From contig JAPFDT010000007.1 in the NCBI GenBank assembly GCA_026169815.1, positions 110,133 through 174,132 on the forward strand: a DNA stretch of 64,000 nt, in the 5' to 3' direction. The notes beneath the pieces were generated by a model that saw only the letters and a list, made by a program, of their open reading frames with translations, was not told where the DNA came from and ran no database searches. The translations under genes were made by a program, and so were the position numbers. This DNA comes from Pseudogracilibacillus sp. Its GTDB lineage: Bacteria; Bacillota; Bacilli; Bacillales; Amphibacillaceae. How positions within the stretch are numbered: position 1 is the first letter of the stretch; the number at the start of each line of letters is the position of its first letter. This document shows positions 1 to 8,951 of this stretch, piece by piece.

Positions 1-38
1 TATATTGATATATCGGAAAAAGATGATATGATAAGTGT

Positions 39-347
39 ATGGACATTGTAGAAATTTTTAAAGCTTTATCAAACGAGAAAAGATTACTAGTTTTAAAATG
101 GTTAAAAGAGCCTGAAAAACATTTTACGCCACCTGTTGTGGAAGGAGCGGATTTTGACAATGCGGGTGTGTGCGTGACCCAATTGCATCAAAAGTTAGAA
201 GTAACACAATCAACCGCTTCTCAATACCTTTCAATACTACTTCGAGCAGGGCTCCTTGAAGCGAAAAGAGTTGGAAAGTGGACGTATTATCGACGTAATG
301 AAAAAGTTATTCAGCAATTATGTCATTATCTTACAAAAGAATTATAA
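39..347 (+). CDS. ArsR-family winged-helix transcriptional regulator
   Basis: A 102-aa protein that looks like a complete ArsR/SmtB-type repressor. The N-terminus (IFKALSNEKRLLVLKWL) is the usual first helix pair. The recognition helix lies near residues 54-67 (LEVTQSTASQYLSILLRAGL), followed by the beta-wing (GKWTYYRRN). One cysteine (GVCV, about residue 45) sits at the start of the DNA-binding segment, but the CxC metal site of ArsR/CadC proteins is absent, so metal sensing is doubtful. No strong ribosome binding site is visible before the ATG, and the window starts only 38 bases upstream. No effector gene is adjacent, so the target is unknown. The family call is secure; the ligand is not. 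Confidence 0.85.
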   Translation: MDIVEIFKALSNEKRLLVLKWLKEPEKHFTPPVVEGADFDNAGVCVTQLHQKLEVTQSTASQYLSILLRAGLLEAKRVGKWTYYRRNEKVIQQLCHYLTKEL

Positions 348-452
348 TGTGTACCGACATATGAAAATATGTCGCATACATTAGATAATATATCGTCAAA
401 TCGCAATATATAGAATGATAAATTTCACTTCAGAAAGAAAGTAGGTATATAA

Positions 453-686
453 ATGATTACAAGTTTAGATAGAATCAACCAATTAGCAAAAAAACAACGT
501 GAAGACGGATTAACAGATGAAGAAAAAATCGAACAACGTCAATTACGTGAAGAATATTTACAACAAATTCGCGGACAAGTCTTAAATACATTTTCCGGTA
601 TGACAGTATTAGATCCTCTCGGAAATGATGTCACACCAGAAAAAGTTCGTGAAAAACAGCGTAGAGAAAATCAATTATTATCGTAA
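453..686 (+). CDS. DUF896 (UPF0291, YnzC-type) small cytoplasmic protein
   Basis: A 77-aa charged helical protein matching the DUF896 family throughout, including the LDRINQLAKKQREDGLT opening, the central EQRQLREEYL helix and the VTPEKVREKQRR tail. B. subtilis YnzC is the best-known member and forms a two-helix bundle; the function of the family is not established. The length is normal. A purine-rich stretch (AGAAAGAAAGTAGG) precedes the ATG. It is monocistronic and closes with a clear hairpin terminator at 711-750. Confidence 0.9.
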   Translation: MITSLDRINQLAKKQREDGLTDEEKIEQRQLREEYLQQIRGQVLNTFSGMTVLDPLGNDVTPEKVREKQRRENQLLS

Positions 687-710
687 AATAACTACAGTGT
701 TCCAAATATA

Positions 711-750
711 TCTCACACTAACTTATCCACTAAGTAGTGTGAGATTTTTT
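711..750 (+). terminator. Rho-independent terminator after the DUF896 gene
   Basis: TCTCACACTA (711-720) pairs with TAGTGTGAGA (735-744), and the stem extends inward through ACTTA/TAAGT with one bulged base. A run of six T follows. Confidence 0.85.
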
Positions 751-1225
751 ATATTCTTAAGATGCAACTGGGAATGTCCACACAGTAAAAGTCCATATTA
801 GTTATTTACGAGGGAAAATTGAAAAACACTATACAAAACAGAAGTATATTCTCACTATTCATCATTTTAGTTATCAATTCAATAGTTAGTAGAGGTGAAG
901 CTCTTGTTCAAACATTTGATTAACATACTAAACTTCAGTACTCTCTATTAAATCCAATGCCTCGGAATCATCTTGCTTTCACATTCTTATTTTATTTCAT
1001 TTTATCTTCATCTGACTTTTCTGTCTCTCCATCTTCTTTATCATTTATTTATTTCTTTCCCTAAGGCTAGGAGATTTTGATCCCCCATCTAACTCTTGTT
1101 CATTCTCCCCTTCTTAATCTGCTGCATTTCCTTCGTTAAATCTACGTTAAATTATTAAAACATTTAAACTATTTTGTTTTAGATTATTAAGATGTGGAAT
1201 AACACTATTAGAATTAAGGAAGGAG
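751..1225. other. Intergenic region with no supported gene
   Basis: No intact reading frame with a start and ribosome binding site was found. Read on the minus strand, about 980-1146 encodes short runs rich in Asp, Glu, Lys and Asn broken by stops. This could be the wreck of a linker-rich secreted protein, but no family is recognisable. The cytochrome gene start lies just beyond it. Confidence 0.4.
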
Positions 1226-1231
1226 ATGTTG

Positions 1232-1579
1232 ATGTTGAAGAAATTATTACTATTAGCAGGTCTTCTAATTTTGGCAATGGCTTTAGTAGCTTGTGGTAAT
1301 GACGGTGATGATGGTGAAGTAGGCGGAAATGATGACAACGGGAGCGAAGCGTCAGTAGATGAAGATAAAGCAGATGATATTTACCAAACTAATTGTTCAA
1401 GTTGTCATGGTGATGATTTAAGTGGTGATAATGGCCCTGATTTACAAACAATTGGAAATGACATGTCCAAAGATGAAATTTTAGAACAAATTGAAGAAGG
1501 TGGCGATGGTATGCCAGCTGACATCATTGAAGGAGACGACGCCGACACAGTCGCTAGTTGGTTAGCTGAAATGAAATAG
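1232..1579 (+). CDS. Small membrane-anchored cytochrome c (c551/CccB-like lipoprotein)
   Basis: A monohaem c-type cytochrome anchored as a lipoprotein, expected to carry electrons on the outer face of the membrane. Numbered from this ATG, there is a hydrophobic signal with lipobox LVAC (Cys at residue 21), then an acidic Asp/Gly/Asn-rich linker. The haem motif CSSCH is at about 55-59, with the axial Met in GDGMP near residue 94. This matches B. subtilis CccB (cytochrome c551) in size and order. An in-frame ATG at 1226 directly abuts the ribosome binding site GGAAGGAG (1218-1225), so the ATG at 1232 with 6-nt spacing is preferred. The strongly acidic linker fits a salt-tolerant host, which is an inference. 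A terminator follows at 1613. Confidence 0.88.
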   Translation: MLKKLLLLAGLLILAMALVACGNDGDDGEVGGNDDNGSEASVDEDKADDIYQTNCSSCHGDDLSGDNGPDLQTIGNDMSKDEILEQIEEGGDGMPADIIEGDDADTVASWLAEMK

Positions 1580-1612
1580 AGAGGATTTATCATTTATATG
1601 GCAGAGTATAGA

Positions 1613-1650
1613 TAAAAGTAGTTTGAATACAATCATTCAGACTACTTTTT
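1613..1650 (+). terminator. Terminator after the cytochrome gene
   Basis: AAAAGTAGTTTGAAT pairs with ATTCAGACTACTTTTT across a six-base loop (one mismatched pair), ending in a T run. Confidence 0.8.
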
Positions 1651-1660
1651 AAAATGGGTA

Positions 1661-1702
1661 AAAAAAGCCGACTGACTCTTGCGGGAAAGCATGAGTCAGT
1701 CG
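1661..1702 (-). terminator. Minus-strand terminator of the carnitine acyltransferase gene
   Basis: CGACTGACTC (1669-1678) and GAGTCAGTCG (1693-1702) form a perfect 10-bp stem. The A run at 1661-1666 becomes the U tract when read leftward, so it terminates transcription from the gene at 1800-3578. Confidence 0.8.
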
Positions 1703-1799
1703 ACTATAATAAAAACAATCGCATCTCTTATCAAATGCAAAGTCCGTTTTTCAGATAATAAAATAAGGTTATGAAATTGAATCTATAATAATAATTAAG

Positions 1800-3578
1800 T
1801 TAAGCAATTTCGAATGCTTGTTCTGTTAGAGCAATCATACGCAATTGTTGTAGTGCTTCGATTAAATTGTTTTTCAATAAATTACCATTGATTTCATTGT
1901 GTAAAAAACTAGAAATATTAATCGAAATCATATCGTCTGTTAAAAAGTAAGCTAGACCATGACCATCTTCTGTCACTGGAGCAAACATACGGTACATCGC
2001 ATTTTCATACGGCATACCGCTCGTTGAAATAAAGTCATGACGCAATGTTTTATATCCTTTGTCCGTAAAAATAGCAGGCAACTTCTCAATACCTAACTCT
2101 TCTCCGTAACGATAGTACATTTGTTCAAGTCCGTAGAGATGTCTTTCGATACCTAAACCTCTTTGGCACTCTCCTATACGCTTTGCATGGGCATCACTTG
2201 CCATTTGTAAAAGCGCATATAATCTGTCATTACTTTCTTGTCCACTTTCTATTGCTTCAACAACGTAACGTTTTTCCATACTTGTGGCACGTGCACACTC
2301 TGTTCGACCTTCTGCAAAGAAACGTACTGAAACTGGTTCATACACACTTTTAAATTCACCATATGTTCGATATTGCGCCAACTGTAAAGCTATATGGAAA
2401 AAAGCATCTGGACTAATATTTAAAGCTTTAATTTGTTCTGCACCAAAATCAGTAAACAGTTTTGGTAGTAAAGCATATTGATGTGCACGCTCGACATAAT
2501 CATTTCCAATTTGTTCTAAACGTTCTTTCAGCTGATCCGTAACATCCCACAATTGCTGTTCGATAGTTGGATGTTCACCTGAGATATTGTTCGGTACTTG
2601 TTCACCTGCTAATTGCTTGCTAATATAATGAATCACTGATGCCATCGATGTACCATCAACTGCTGAATGTTCTACGTTAAAACCGATTTGTCCTTGTTTA
2701 GTAATCGCAATTTGAATCGTTTTATCAAAATATTTATTCGTAGGATGTAACATCACATTTTTTATTGCATCTTCTGCGTGTTCACTATCTTCATCAATTG
2801 AAATGACAACAAGTGCATCAGCAATTGTATTTAATGTATTTACATTTACTTCAGATGAAATTAGTTCATCATAAACTTCCGCAGCAACTTCTCTTTCTGC
2901 TGCTGTGAAAATACTCACATTTTCCGCTTCCGTATCATCAGAGAAAACAGTATCTTCTATCGCTTCTGCCAGCAGTTGCTGATCTAATATCATTCCTGTC
3001 ATGTCAGTTACTGAGATTTTATAGAATCTATTTTTATAAATAAGTACGACATAATTATCTACTTTTGACAATTCTGCTAGGTAAAAATCATCACATGTAG
3101 AACGCGGAATTCTCATTGATCGAAACATTGATTTATATTGACTCATATCTAAAGGTTGACCACGCTGCATTACTGGTTCGAGCGTTTCATCCACAATACT
3201 ATGATAAAATTCAGCAACTAACGTACTTACTTTCCCTGCAATTTCTACTACCGACAGATCCGCTTCTTCATTCGGTTGCAATAATACATTGAAATTTGAA
3301 GTCACAGGTAAAGAATCACGATGTTGTAAATATAAATCATTCCATAATGGTGCTAACCAACTACCACTTTGCGCGTCATCCCATTCATGGAGTTTTTGTT
3401 GTAACATTTCCGCCTCTCCCCCAAATGAAAAGAAACGTTCTATTTCAGCTGTCGTGTCCATAAATTGCGCTTCGCTTACTAATGGAGCTATCCATTCTTG
3501 CAGCTTTTCTTTTGTACTATTTAGTGATGGTACTGGTAATGATGGTAATGAGTGTTGATATGTATATGTTTTGTTCAT
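1800..3578 (-). CDS. Choline/carnitine O-acyltransferase family protein
   Basis: A 592-aa protein recognisable as a carnitine/choline acyltransferase, a family that moves acyl groups between CoA and carnitine or choline. Visible features are the N-terminal LPSLPVPSL opening, the FRSMRIPRSTCDDF segment near 151-165, the catalytic motif NVEHSAVDGTSM with the active-site His near residue 304, and the C-terminal segments STSGMPYENAMYRMFAPV and the ISSF box. Length is normal for the family (about 600). There is no signal peptide, so it is presumably cytosolic. AGAAGGGA precedes the ATG. The family is widespread in eukaryotes and much scarcer in bacteria. It stands alone; a BCCT transporter operon lies 25 kb away but no link is shown. 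Substrate is undetermined. Confidence 0.9.
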   Translation of the reverse strand: MNKTYTYQHSLPSLPVPSLNSTKEKLQEWIAPLVSEAQFMDTTAEIERFFSFGGEAEMLQQKLHEWDDAQSGSWLAPLWNDLYLQHRDSLPVTSNFNVLLQPNEEADLSVVEIAGKVSTLVAEFYHSIVDETLEPVMQRGQPLDMSQYKSMFRSMRIPRSTCDDFYLAELSKVDNYVVLIYKNRFYKISVTDMTGMILDQQLLAEAIEDTVFSDDTEAENVSIFTAAEREVAAEVYDELISSEVNVNTLNTIADALVVISIDEDSEHAEDAIKNVMLHPTNKYFDKTIQIAITKQGQIGFNVEHSAVDGTSMASVIHYISKQLAGEQVPNNISGEHPTIEQQLWDVTDQLKERLEQIGNDYVERAHQYALLPKLFTDFGAEQIKALNISPDAFFHIALQLAQYRTYGEFKSVYEPVSVRFFAEGRTECARATSMEKRYVVEAIESGQESNDRLYALLQMASDAHAKRIGECQRGLGIERHLYGLEQMYYRYGEELGIEKLPAIFTDKGYKTLRHDFISTSGMPYENAMYRMFAPVTEDGHGLAYFLTDDMISINISSFLHNEINGNLLKNNLIEALQQLRMIALTEQAFEIA

Positions 3579-4224
3579 ATTTTATCCGTCCCTTCTTTAC
3601 ATAAGTTGTAATTCCTTTCGTTTGTTTTCAACAAAATAGACAGCAAAAAAACCTATGAATTGCAGTGTTTTTTTCCACTTTAAAAGACCATTACAATACG
3701 ACTTTTCTAAAAAGTGTTGTAATGTTCGTTCATATTTTATTTAATTTGGCTAAGTGAATTGGCGACGTTGAATTTCGTACTATATTAGTTTGGGGGTTAA
3801 ATAATTAATCCTGAATGCTTAATTGTACGATTACTTACACAGACCCAATAAGGGTAAATTGACTCTGCCTCCATATGTGGATGGAGAAATAGGGATGTTA
3901 CTATTCGATGTGGTTTAAGCATAACTCAAATCTTACTTGCTTTAAAAAATAACATACATAAGAAAACCCGGCACTAGCCAGGCGACATGATGTTTGATGT
4001 TATTTTTTAAAACATGCATAAAAGATTATTTCATGCGATGTGTAAGATACTTCGAACGTACCTTATACTATACAACAATATCAAGTCCATTTCAAGTTTT
4101 ATAACTTTATCGTTATTTTACTCTCTCGTTTACAATGTTATGTTTATACTTTTTCTTTTACGGTTATATATCTTAGATTTCCTTTTTATAACCGGAGTAA
4201 TTATATGTCGTCAGGAGAATATAA
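3579..4224. other. Long intergenic region with a 15-bp inverted repeat
   Basis: No convincing gene. The region holds the promoter side of the acyltransferase gene and the leader of the phospholipase-like gene. A perfect 15-bp inverted repeat (3941-3955 with 3997-4011, arms TTTAAAAAATAACAT / ATGTTATTTTTTAAA) encloses 41 bases containing the GC-rich block CCCGGCACTAGCCAGGCGAC. I do not recognise it as a known riboswitch. Confidence 0.4.
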
Positions 4225-5661
4225 ATGAAAAATTTTATTACTAAAAAAAGCGTTACACTACTATTTTTATTAACCATTTTGGTTATTGTCTGTATCGCAA
4301 TCGGTATATACCAAAATTATAAACCACTTCCAGAAGGCATATCTTATGAAAGCGAGATACATAACGCTGAGCATATTGAGTTATTAACGGATTTAACTTA
4401 CAATAATTTTAATGATGTTACAATATATGAACAAGATATTTTTGCAGAAGTTTTTGACATAATAGAAGAAGCAGAAGATTTTATCGTCATCGACATGTTT
4501 CTGTTTAATAGCTATACTGATCAAAATAAAGATTTTCCTGATTTAAGTGGAGAATTAACAAAAAAGCTCATCAAACAAAAAGAACAGCACCCTGACATGA
4601 CTGTTGTCTTTATTACAGATCCTATTAATACCGGCTACCATTCATACAAAGATGAACATATTAAACTGTTAGAAGAACATGATATTGAAGTAGTTATTAC
4701 TAATTTAGATAAATTAAAAGACTCAAACAAAGCATACACTTCTGTATGGCGTCTTTTATTCCAACCATTTGGACAAAGTGGAACAGGATGGTTACCTAAC
4801 CCATTTGCAAAAGAAGCGCCAAAGTTTACCTTGCGCTCTTATTTAGCATTATTTAATGTTAAAGCAAATCATCGTAAAGCAGTTATCACAGAAAAATGTG
4901 CAATTGTCACTTCAGCAAACCCACATAATGAGAGTGGTTTTGCTTCTAATATCGGATTTAAAGTGTCAGGAAATATTATTAGAGATATGGTAAAGGCTGA
5001 ACAAGCAATCATTGATTATTCAAATGGAAAAACTATCATACCTTTGCCAAAGAAAGAAAAAGCGAAAGAAACAGATACAAATGTACAATACATAACAGAA
5101 GGAAAAATATTAAAGCATGTCGTGAAAGAGCTTGAAGAGACTGAAAAAGGAGATACAGTATGGATAGCGATGTTTTATTTAGCAAACCGCGATATTATTG
5201 ATGCCTTACATGATGCGACAGAACGTGGTGTCGAGGTGAACTTTATCCTTGATCCAAATAAGGTTGCGTTTGGTAATGGAAAGACAGGTTTACCAAATGT
5301 TCCTATCGCCTCTGAACTTATTAAAAATAAACATATTAACATACGTTGGTTTCAAGCAGAAGAAAATCAATTTCATACAAAATTACTTTATATTAATAAA
5401 GGGGAAAACAGCGTAATAATTGGAGGTTCAGCCAATTATACAACACGTAATCTTAATGATTTAAATTTAGAAAACAACTTAAAAATCTCTGCCCCTACTG
5501 AAGTAAAGATTATGCAAGATACAGAGGAATATTTTCAAAGATTATGGAATAATGAAGATGGGGAATTTACTTATCCATATGTAGCTAATGAAGATGAACT
5601 AACAGCGATTTTAAAACTAACATATTGGGTACAAAAGTTATCTGGTTTAACAACTTATTAA
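4225..5661 (+). CDS. Membrane-anchored phospholipase D-like protein
   Basis: A 478-aa protein with one N-terminal membrane segment (about residues 9-28) and two phospholipase D half-sites: HRKAVI with SANPHNESG (His216, Lys218) and HTKLLYI with GGSANYT (His384, Lys386). Two HxK sites are the signature of the PLD superfamily, which includes cardiolipin synthases and phosphatidyltransferases. The aspartate of the classical HKD motif is not obvious in either half, as in several divergent members. The catalytic part should sit outside the cell. CAGGAG lies before the ATG. The gene is followed 51 bases later by a lipoprotein gene in the same direction, which may be co-transcribed. Substrate could be a phospholipid; a non-lipid phosphodiester is also possible. 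Confidence 0.82.
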   Translation: MKNFITKKSVTLLFLLTILVIVCIAIGIYQNYKPLPEGISYESEIHNAEHIELLTDLTYNNFNDVTIYEQDIFAEVFDIIEEAEDFIVIDMFLFNSYTDQNKDFPDLSGELTKKLIKQKEQHPDMTVVFITDPINTGYHSYKDEHIKLLEEHDIEVVITNLDKLKDSNKAYTSVWRLLFQPFGQSGTGWLPNPFAKEAPKFTLRSYLALFNVKANHRKAVITEKCAIVTSANPHNESGFASNIGFKVSGNIIRDMVKAEQAIIDYSNGKTIIPLPKKEKAKETDTNVQYITEGKILKHVVKELEETEKGDTVWIAMFYLANRDIIDALHDATERGVEVNFILDPNKVAFGNGKTGLPNVPIASELIKNKHINIRWFQAEENQFHTKLLYINKGENSVIIGGSANYTTRNLNDLNLENNLKISAPTEVKIMQDTEEYFQRLWNNEDGEFTYPYVANEDELTAILKLTYWVQKLSGLTTY

Positions 5662-5712
5662 CATGAATCTTGTTGCGAGTTCACACTATAAAATAGGAAA
5701 GGACGAAATCCG

Positions 5713-6288
5713 ATTAAAAAACCTTTTATTTCTTTCACTATCCTATTTTGTTTCCTAATCGCAGCCTGTCAATCTACTGAAATTGATCATGATAAATTGG
5801 AAGAAATCGAAGTAGTACAAACGACTGCAGAAACAACACAAGATGATTTTACATTTCGTCTTGTCAGTGAAAAAGAACAATATAAAGTAGGAGAAGAAGT
5901 CGTTTTATATGGGGAAATTTTTTATCAAGGTAAAAAAGAAGAAGTGACAATTAACCACTCTTCATCTGCTGTCTTTTTCCATATCATAGAAGAAATGAGA
6001 AGCTATGATATAGACTATGCGGTTCAAGATATTGGTGTATCAACAATGCTCCAAAAATTAGGTGAACCACATAAAGAACAATATAAAAAAAGCGGTAACT
6101 ATAGTCCAGAAGATAGCCCGAAAGAGTTCATAACATTTATGGAGAATTTCTTAGAAGAAGACGGCTTCCCTGCCGGGCATTATACCGTAAAAGGAATAAC
6201 AGACTTTTCCTATGCTCCAGATGACGATTCAGAACAACAAGAACATATAAATCTCGAAGCTATGATTGATTTTAAAGTGGTCGAATAA
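5713..6288 (+). CDS. Unknown lipoprotein, apparently starting at an ATT codon
   Basis: The frame that encodes a 163-aa soluble domain from a TTG at 5797 stays open upstream to a stop at 5689. In between it encodes a textbook lipoprotein signal peptide: two lysines, a hydrophobic run, and the lipobox LIAAC. The only plausible start is ATT at 5713, preceded by AAAGGA (5698-5703) at 9-nt spacing. That gives 191 aa with the lipid-bearing Cys at residue 19. Starting at TTG 5797 would discard the signal. The mature part begins with a beta-rich segment (EQYKVGEEVVLYGEIFY) like extracellular Ig-like or BsuPI-type domains; function is unknown. Alternatives are a recent start-codon mutation (ATG to ATT) making it a pseudogene, or a base-call error. 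Confidence 0.7.
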   Translation: MKKPFISFTILFCFLIAACQSTEIDHDKLEEIEVVQTTAETTQDDFTFRLVSEKEQYKVGEEVVLYGEIFYQGKKEEVTINHSSSAVFFHIIEEMRSYDIDYAVQDIGVSTMLQKLGEPHKEQYKKSGNYSPEDSPKEFITFMENFLEEDGFPAGHYTVKGITDFSYAPDDDSEQQEHINLEAMIDFKVVE

Positions 6289-6355
6289 AGTCCTGATCCA
6301 CATACTATTGCCATAAAGATATACGACGAATAATTATTCATTAAAGGAGTGGTAC

Positions 6356-7069
6356 TTGTTGAGAGTGATAGGTTGGATAGGAATGCTACATGTCTTTATT
6401 ATTACTGTTTGGCTTGGAATTAATGTTGTTTTTAATATTATGAATCCAATTACATTTGAAACAGGAAAAACAATCGCCGAAAATGGGATTGCGTATTATA
6501 GTGAATTTCCTGGATATTTAGGATTCGATCACGGTAGTAAAGCTTTCGTTTTCACACTATCTACTTTACTACCTATTGGATTATTCATCTATTTAAAACG
6601 ATTAAAGCAATTCGACCTGTTAAATATTGTTGCGTTTATTTCTGGTTGTTTAGGGTTTGTTTTAACTAGCTTATCCCTTATTCTTCAAGCTGTCACAGTA
6701 GAATATGCATTTAACTTATACAATACACAAACAGATGAAATAGCTCGCGGATTTGCTACTCATTTATACGAATGGTCGATGCTTGAAGGTGGATTTTCAA
6801 CTAGCATTTACATTATCGCTAATCTGGGGATTGCGATTTGGATCATTATTCATTCATATGGCTTAGCTCAATTAGCGAATTCGAAAAAACTTAGTCTCTT
6901 TGGTTACATTATTGGTAGTGGACAAATCATCAGTTTATTTAGTGCTTGGTTTTTCTTAATGCAAGGTAAACAGAGTATGCACACTTTCAATGAAGTGATA
7001 GGTTTTTTCATTATGATCTGGATTTTACTCATTAGTATTAAAATGATCCGAGGTAAAATTACTGTTTAA
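6356..7069 (+). CDS. Integral membrane protein of unknown function (about six TM segments)
   Basis: A 237-aa hydrophobic protein with six predicted membrane spans, at roughly 5-27, 65-82, 90-112, 148-168, 182-203 and 210-232. A short extracytoplasmic segment lies after the first span. I do not recognise a family and see no catalytic motif. The start is TTG 6356 or the adjacent TTG 6359; AAAGGAG at 6343-6349 suits both. It lies 67 bases after the lipoprotein gene and converges with the short Ric-like gene on the other strand. Confidence 0.6.
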   Translation: MLRVIGWIGMLHVFIITVWLGINVVFNIMNPITFETGKTIAENGIAYYSEFPGYLGFDHGSKAFVFTLSTLLPIGLFIYLKRLKQFDLLNIVAFISGCLGFVLTSLSLILQAVTVEYAFNLYNTQTDEIARGFATHLYEWSMLEGGFSTSIYIIANLGIAIWIIIHSYGLAQLANSKKLSLFGYIIGSGQIISLFSAWFFLMQGKQSMHTFNEVIGFFIMIWILLISIKMIRGKITV

Positions 7070-7083
7070 CTTTTCCATGTAAA

Positions 7084-7377
7084 TCACGCTTTTTCATATG
7101 CTTGATCTGCTTCTTGTAACATAGTATATGTTGCTTCATACGTTTCACAGCCATCACTTGGTACTGTATAGTGATTCGTGATCGTTCTCAGTTGTTTGAA
7201 CTCTGTCGTAAGATCTGTGTGATCAACTGGTTGCTTGTTCACTTTTTCATTCATCTGTTGAAAAATATCGCACACCTCTGTTAATTCTGGATGATCAGTT
7301 CCGTGAACGCGTGCTAATATTGGTGTATATTGGGCTAACAACGGAAAATATTCTTTTGTTATTTCTGAAAATGTCAT
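7084..7377 (-). CDS. Short Ric/ScdA-related protein (hemerythrin-like fragment family)
   Basis: A 97-aa soluble protein whose YTPILARVHGTDHPELTEV segment resembles the segment following the N-terminal domain of ScdA/YtfE/Ric iron-sulfur repair proteins (typically TPYVSKVHGxxHPEL). Small stand-alone Bacillus proteins of this kind are often labelled di-iron repair protein Ric, but this one has too few His/Glu ligands for a full hemerythrin four-helix di-iron site: His25 and His28 plus scattered acidic residues. AAAGGGG precedes the ATG. A role in nitrosative or oxidative stress is only an inference from the family name; direct di-iron chemistry is doubtful. Confidence 0.55.
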   Translation of the reverse strand: MTFSEITKEYFPLLAQYTPILARVHGTDHPELTEVCDIFQQMNEKVNKQPVDHTDLTTEFKQLRTITNHYTVPSDGCETYEATYTMLQEADQAYEKA

Positions 7378-7492
7378 GTTATTTTTCCCCTTTCACTCTC
7401 TAACTACATAAATCATATCACTTCGTAAACAAGATACATTTGATGTAGGTCAAGTTTTTATAGAAAATGAACGAATAACTAATTGCACTACA

Positions 7493-7539
7493 AAAAAACG
7501 TAGTAAATCTTCTTGTTTCAAGAAAATTTACTACGTTTC
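7493..7539 (-). terminator. Terminator of the gabTD transcript
   Basis: AAACGTAGTAAAT and ATTTACTACGTTT form a long stem. Read leftward the stem is followed by seven U (A run at 7492-7498). It ends just past the gabD stop codon. Confidence 0.85.
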
Positions 7540-7541
7540 GT

Positions 7542-8933
7542 TTATTCTACGTTTCCGATAGATAAATATTTCGTTTCTAAATACGGTTCGATTCCTTCTG
7601 TTCCACCTTCACGTCCTAAGCCACTTTCTTTCATTCCACCAAATGGTACGTGGGCTGCTGATGGTGCTCCGTCGTTCCAACTAACAATTCCATAATCTAA
7701 TTGTTCGTATAGTTGGATTCCTGTCTGATAGTCTTCTGTAAAGAAATATGCTGCTAAGCCAAATGGTGTATCGTTAGCAATTTTTACTGCTTCTTCAATT
7801 TCTTTAAAACTAATGACTGGAGCAATTGGACCGAATGTTTCTTCATGCATAATCGTCATATCTAAATTCGCATTTTTAATGACTGTTGGCTGTACGAAAT
7901 AACAATCTTTATCATAATTTGCTTCATATTCATTACCTGTTAAAACGTCGGCACCTTTTTCTACTGCATCTTCTAATTGATTAACAATTTTCTCATATCC
8001 GCCTTTATTAATAATCGGACCGATATCAGTACCTTCTTCTAAACCATTACCAACTTTTAACTTTTTCACTTCTTGCGCTAGTTTCTCTGAAAATTCATCT
8101 ACAATGCTTTCATGCACAATAACTCGGTTTGCACAAACACAAGTTTGTCCAGCATTTCTAAACTTTGAAGCAATTGTTTGTGTAACAGCAAAATCAACAT
8201 CTGCATCTTTTGCTACAATGACTGGAGCATGTCCACCAAGTTCCATCGTTACACTTTTAACTGTATCTGCACTATTTTTAATTAATAATTTACCTACAGG
8301 CGTCGATCCAGTAAAGGTAATTTTTCTAACATCTTTACTGCTTGTAAATACTTCCCCAATCTCTTTTCCAGGTCCGTTTACTACTTGTACAACATGTTCT
8401 GGAATCCCCGCTTCATGAGCTAATTCAACAAGACGGATCATCGTTAATGGTGTTTCTTCAGCTGGTTTAACAATAAAGGTACAGCCTGCAGCTAATGCTG
8501 GAGCTGCTTTTCTCGTCATCATTGCCGCTGGGAAGTTCCACGGTGTAATAGCAGCAACTACTCCAATTGGTTGTTTCGTTACTACAATTCGTTTTCCATC
8601 TTGATGTGCCGGAATTGTACGACCATAAATACGTTTTGCTTCTTCTGCATACCATTCAATATAGTCTGTTGCATAATTCACTTCGCCTAATGACTCTTTT
8701 AATGGTTTTCCATTTTCTAATGTCATAATCTTAGCAATTTCTTCTTTGTTTAATTGGATAAGTTCGTACCATTTTTTCAATAGACGAGCACGCTCATGTG
8801 CATTCACTTTTTTCCAAGAATCAAAAGCTGTACTAGCATTTTCAATCGCTAACTCGACTTCTGCTGTCGTATTCACTTTCACTTCTTCGATTAACTCACC
8901 CGTAGCTGGGTTATTTACTTTTATTTGGCTCAT
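7542..8933 (-). CDS. gabD: NAD(P)-dependent succinate-semialdehyde dehydrogenase
   Basis: An aldehyde dehydrogenase of the GabD type, oxidising succinate semialdehyde to succinate as the second step of GABA breakdown. Key elements are ITPWNFP, the glycine motif FTGSTPVGK, the general base Glu in TMELGG, and the active-site Cys in [11 protein letters not shown], whose CxC pair is typical of SSADH and forms the redox switch in known enzymes. The first ATG at 8939 lies only 1-2 bases from the ribosome binding site AAGGTG. The in-frame ATG at 8933 has normal spacing and gives the expected [13 protein letters not shown] start (463 aa, slightly short of the usual 480). gabT ends 18 bases upstream, so the two form an operon. 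Confidence 0.93.
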   Translation of the reverse strand: MSQIKVNNPATGELIEEVKVNTTAEVELAIENASTAFDSWKKVNAHERARLLKKWYELIQLNKEEIAKIMTLENGKPLKESLGEVNYATDYIEWYAEEAKRIYGRTIPAHQDGKRIVVTKQPIGVVAAITPWNFPAAMMTRKAAPALAAGCTFIVKPAEETPLTMIRLVELAHEAGIPEHVVQVVNGPGKEIGEVFTSSKDVRKITFTGSTPVGKLLIKNSADTVKSVTMELGGHAPVIVAKDADVDFAVTQTIASKFRNAGQTCVCANRVIVHESIVDEFSEKLAQEVKKLKVGNGLEEGTDIGPIINKGGYEKIVNQLEDAVEKGADVLTGNEYEANYDKDCYFVQPTVIKNANLDMTIMHEETFGPIAPVISFKEIEEAVKIANDTPFGLAAYFFTEDYQTGIQLYEQLDYGIVSWNDGAPSAAHVPFGGMKESGLGREGGTEGIEPYLETKYLSIGNVE

Positions 8934-8951
8934 ATACATTCACCTTCTTTT

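Noticed and set aside
980..1146. Minus-strand coding traces rich in Asp/Glu/Lys
   Set aside because: Broken by stops every 10-30 codons and too low in complexity to assign to a family.
3970..3990. Cyclic-di-GMP riboswitch suggested by AGCCAGG in a GC-rich block
   Set aside because: Only a short block resembles it. The upstream GGACGCAAAGCC-type half and the tetraloop helix are not present.
4014..4244. 76-aa hydrophobic open frame before the phospholipase-like gene
   Set aside because: It overlaps the real start, has no ribosome binding site, and is an AT-rich run of Ile/Leu/Tyr codons without family resemblance.
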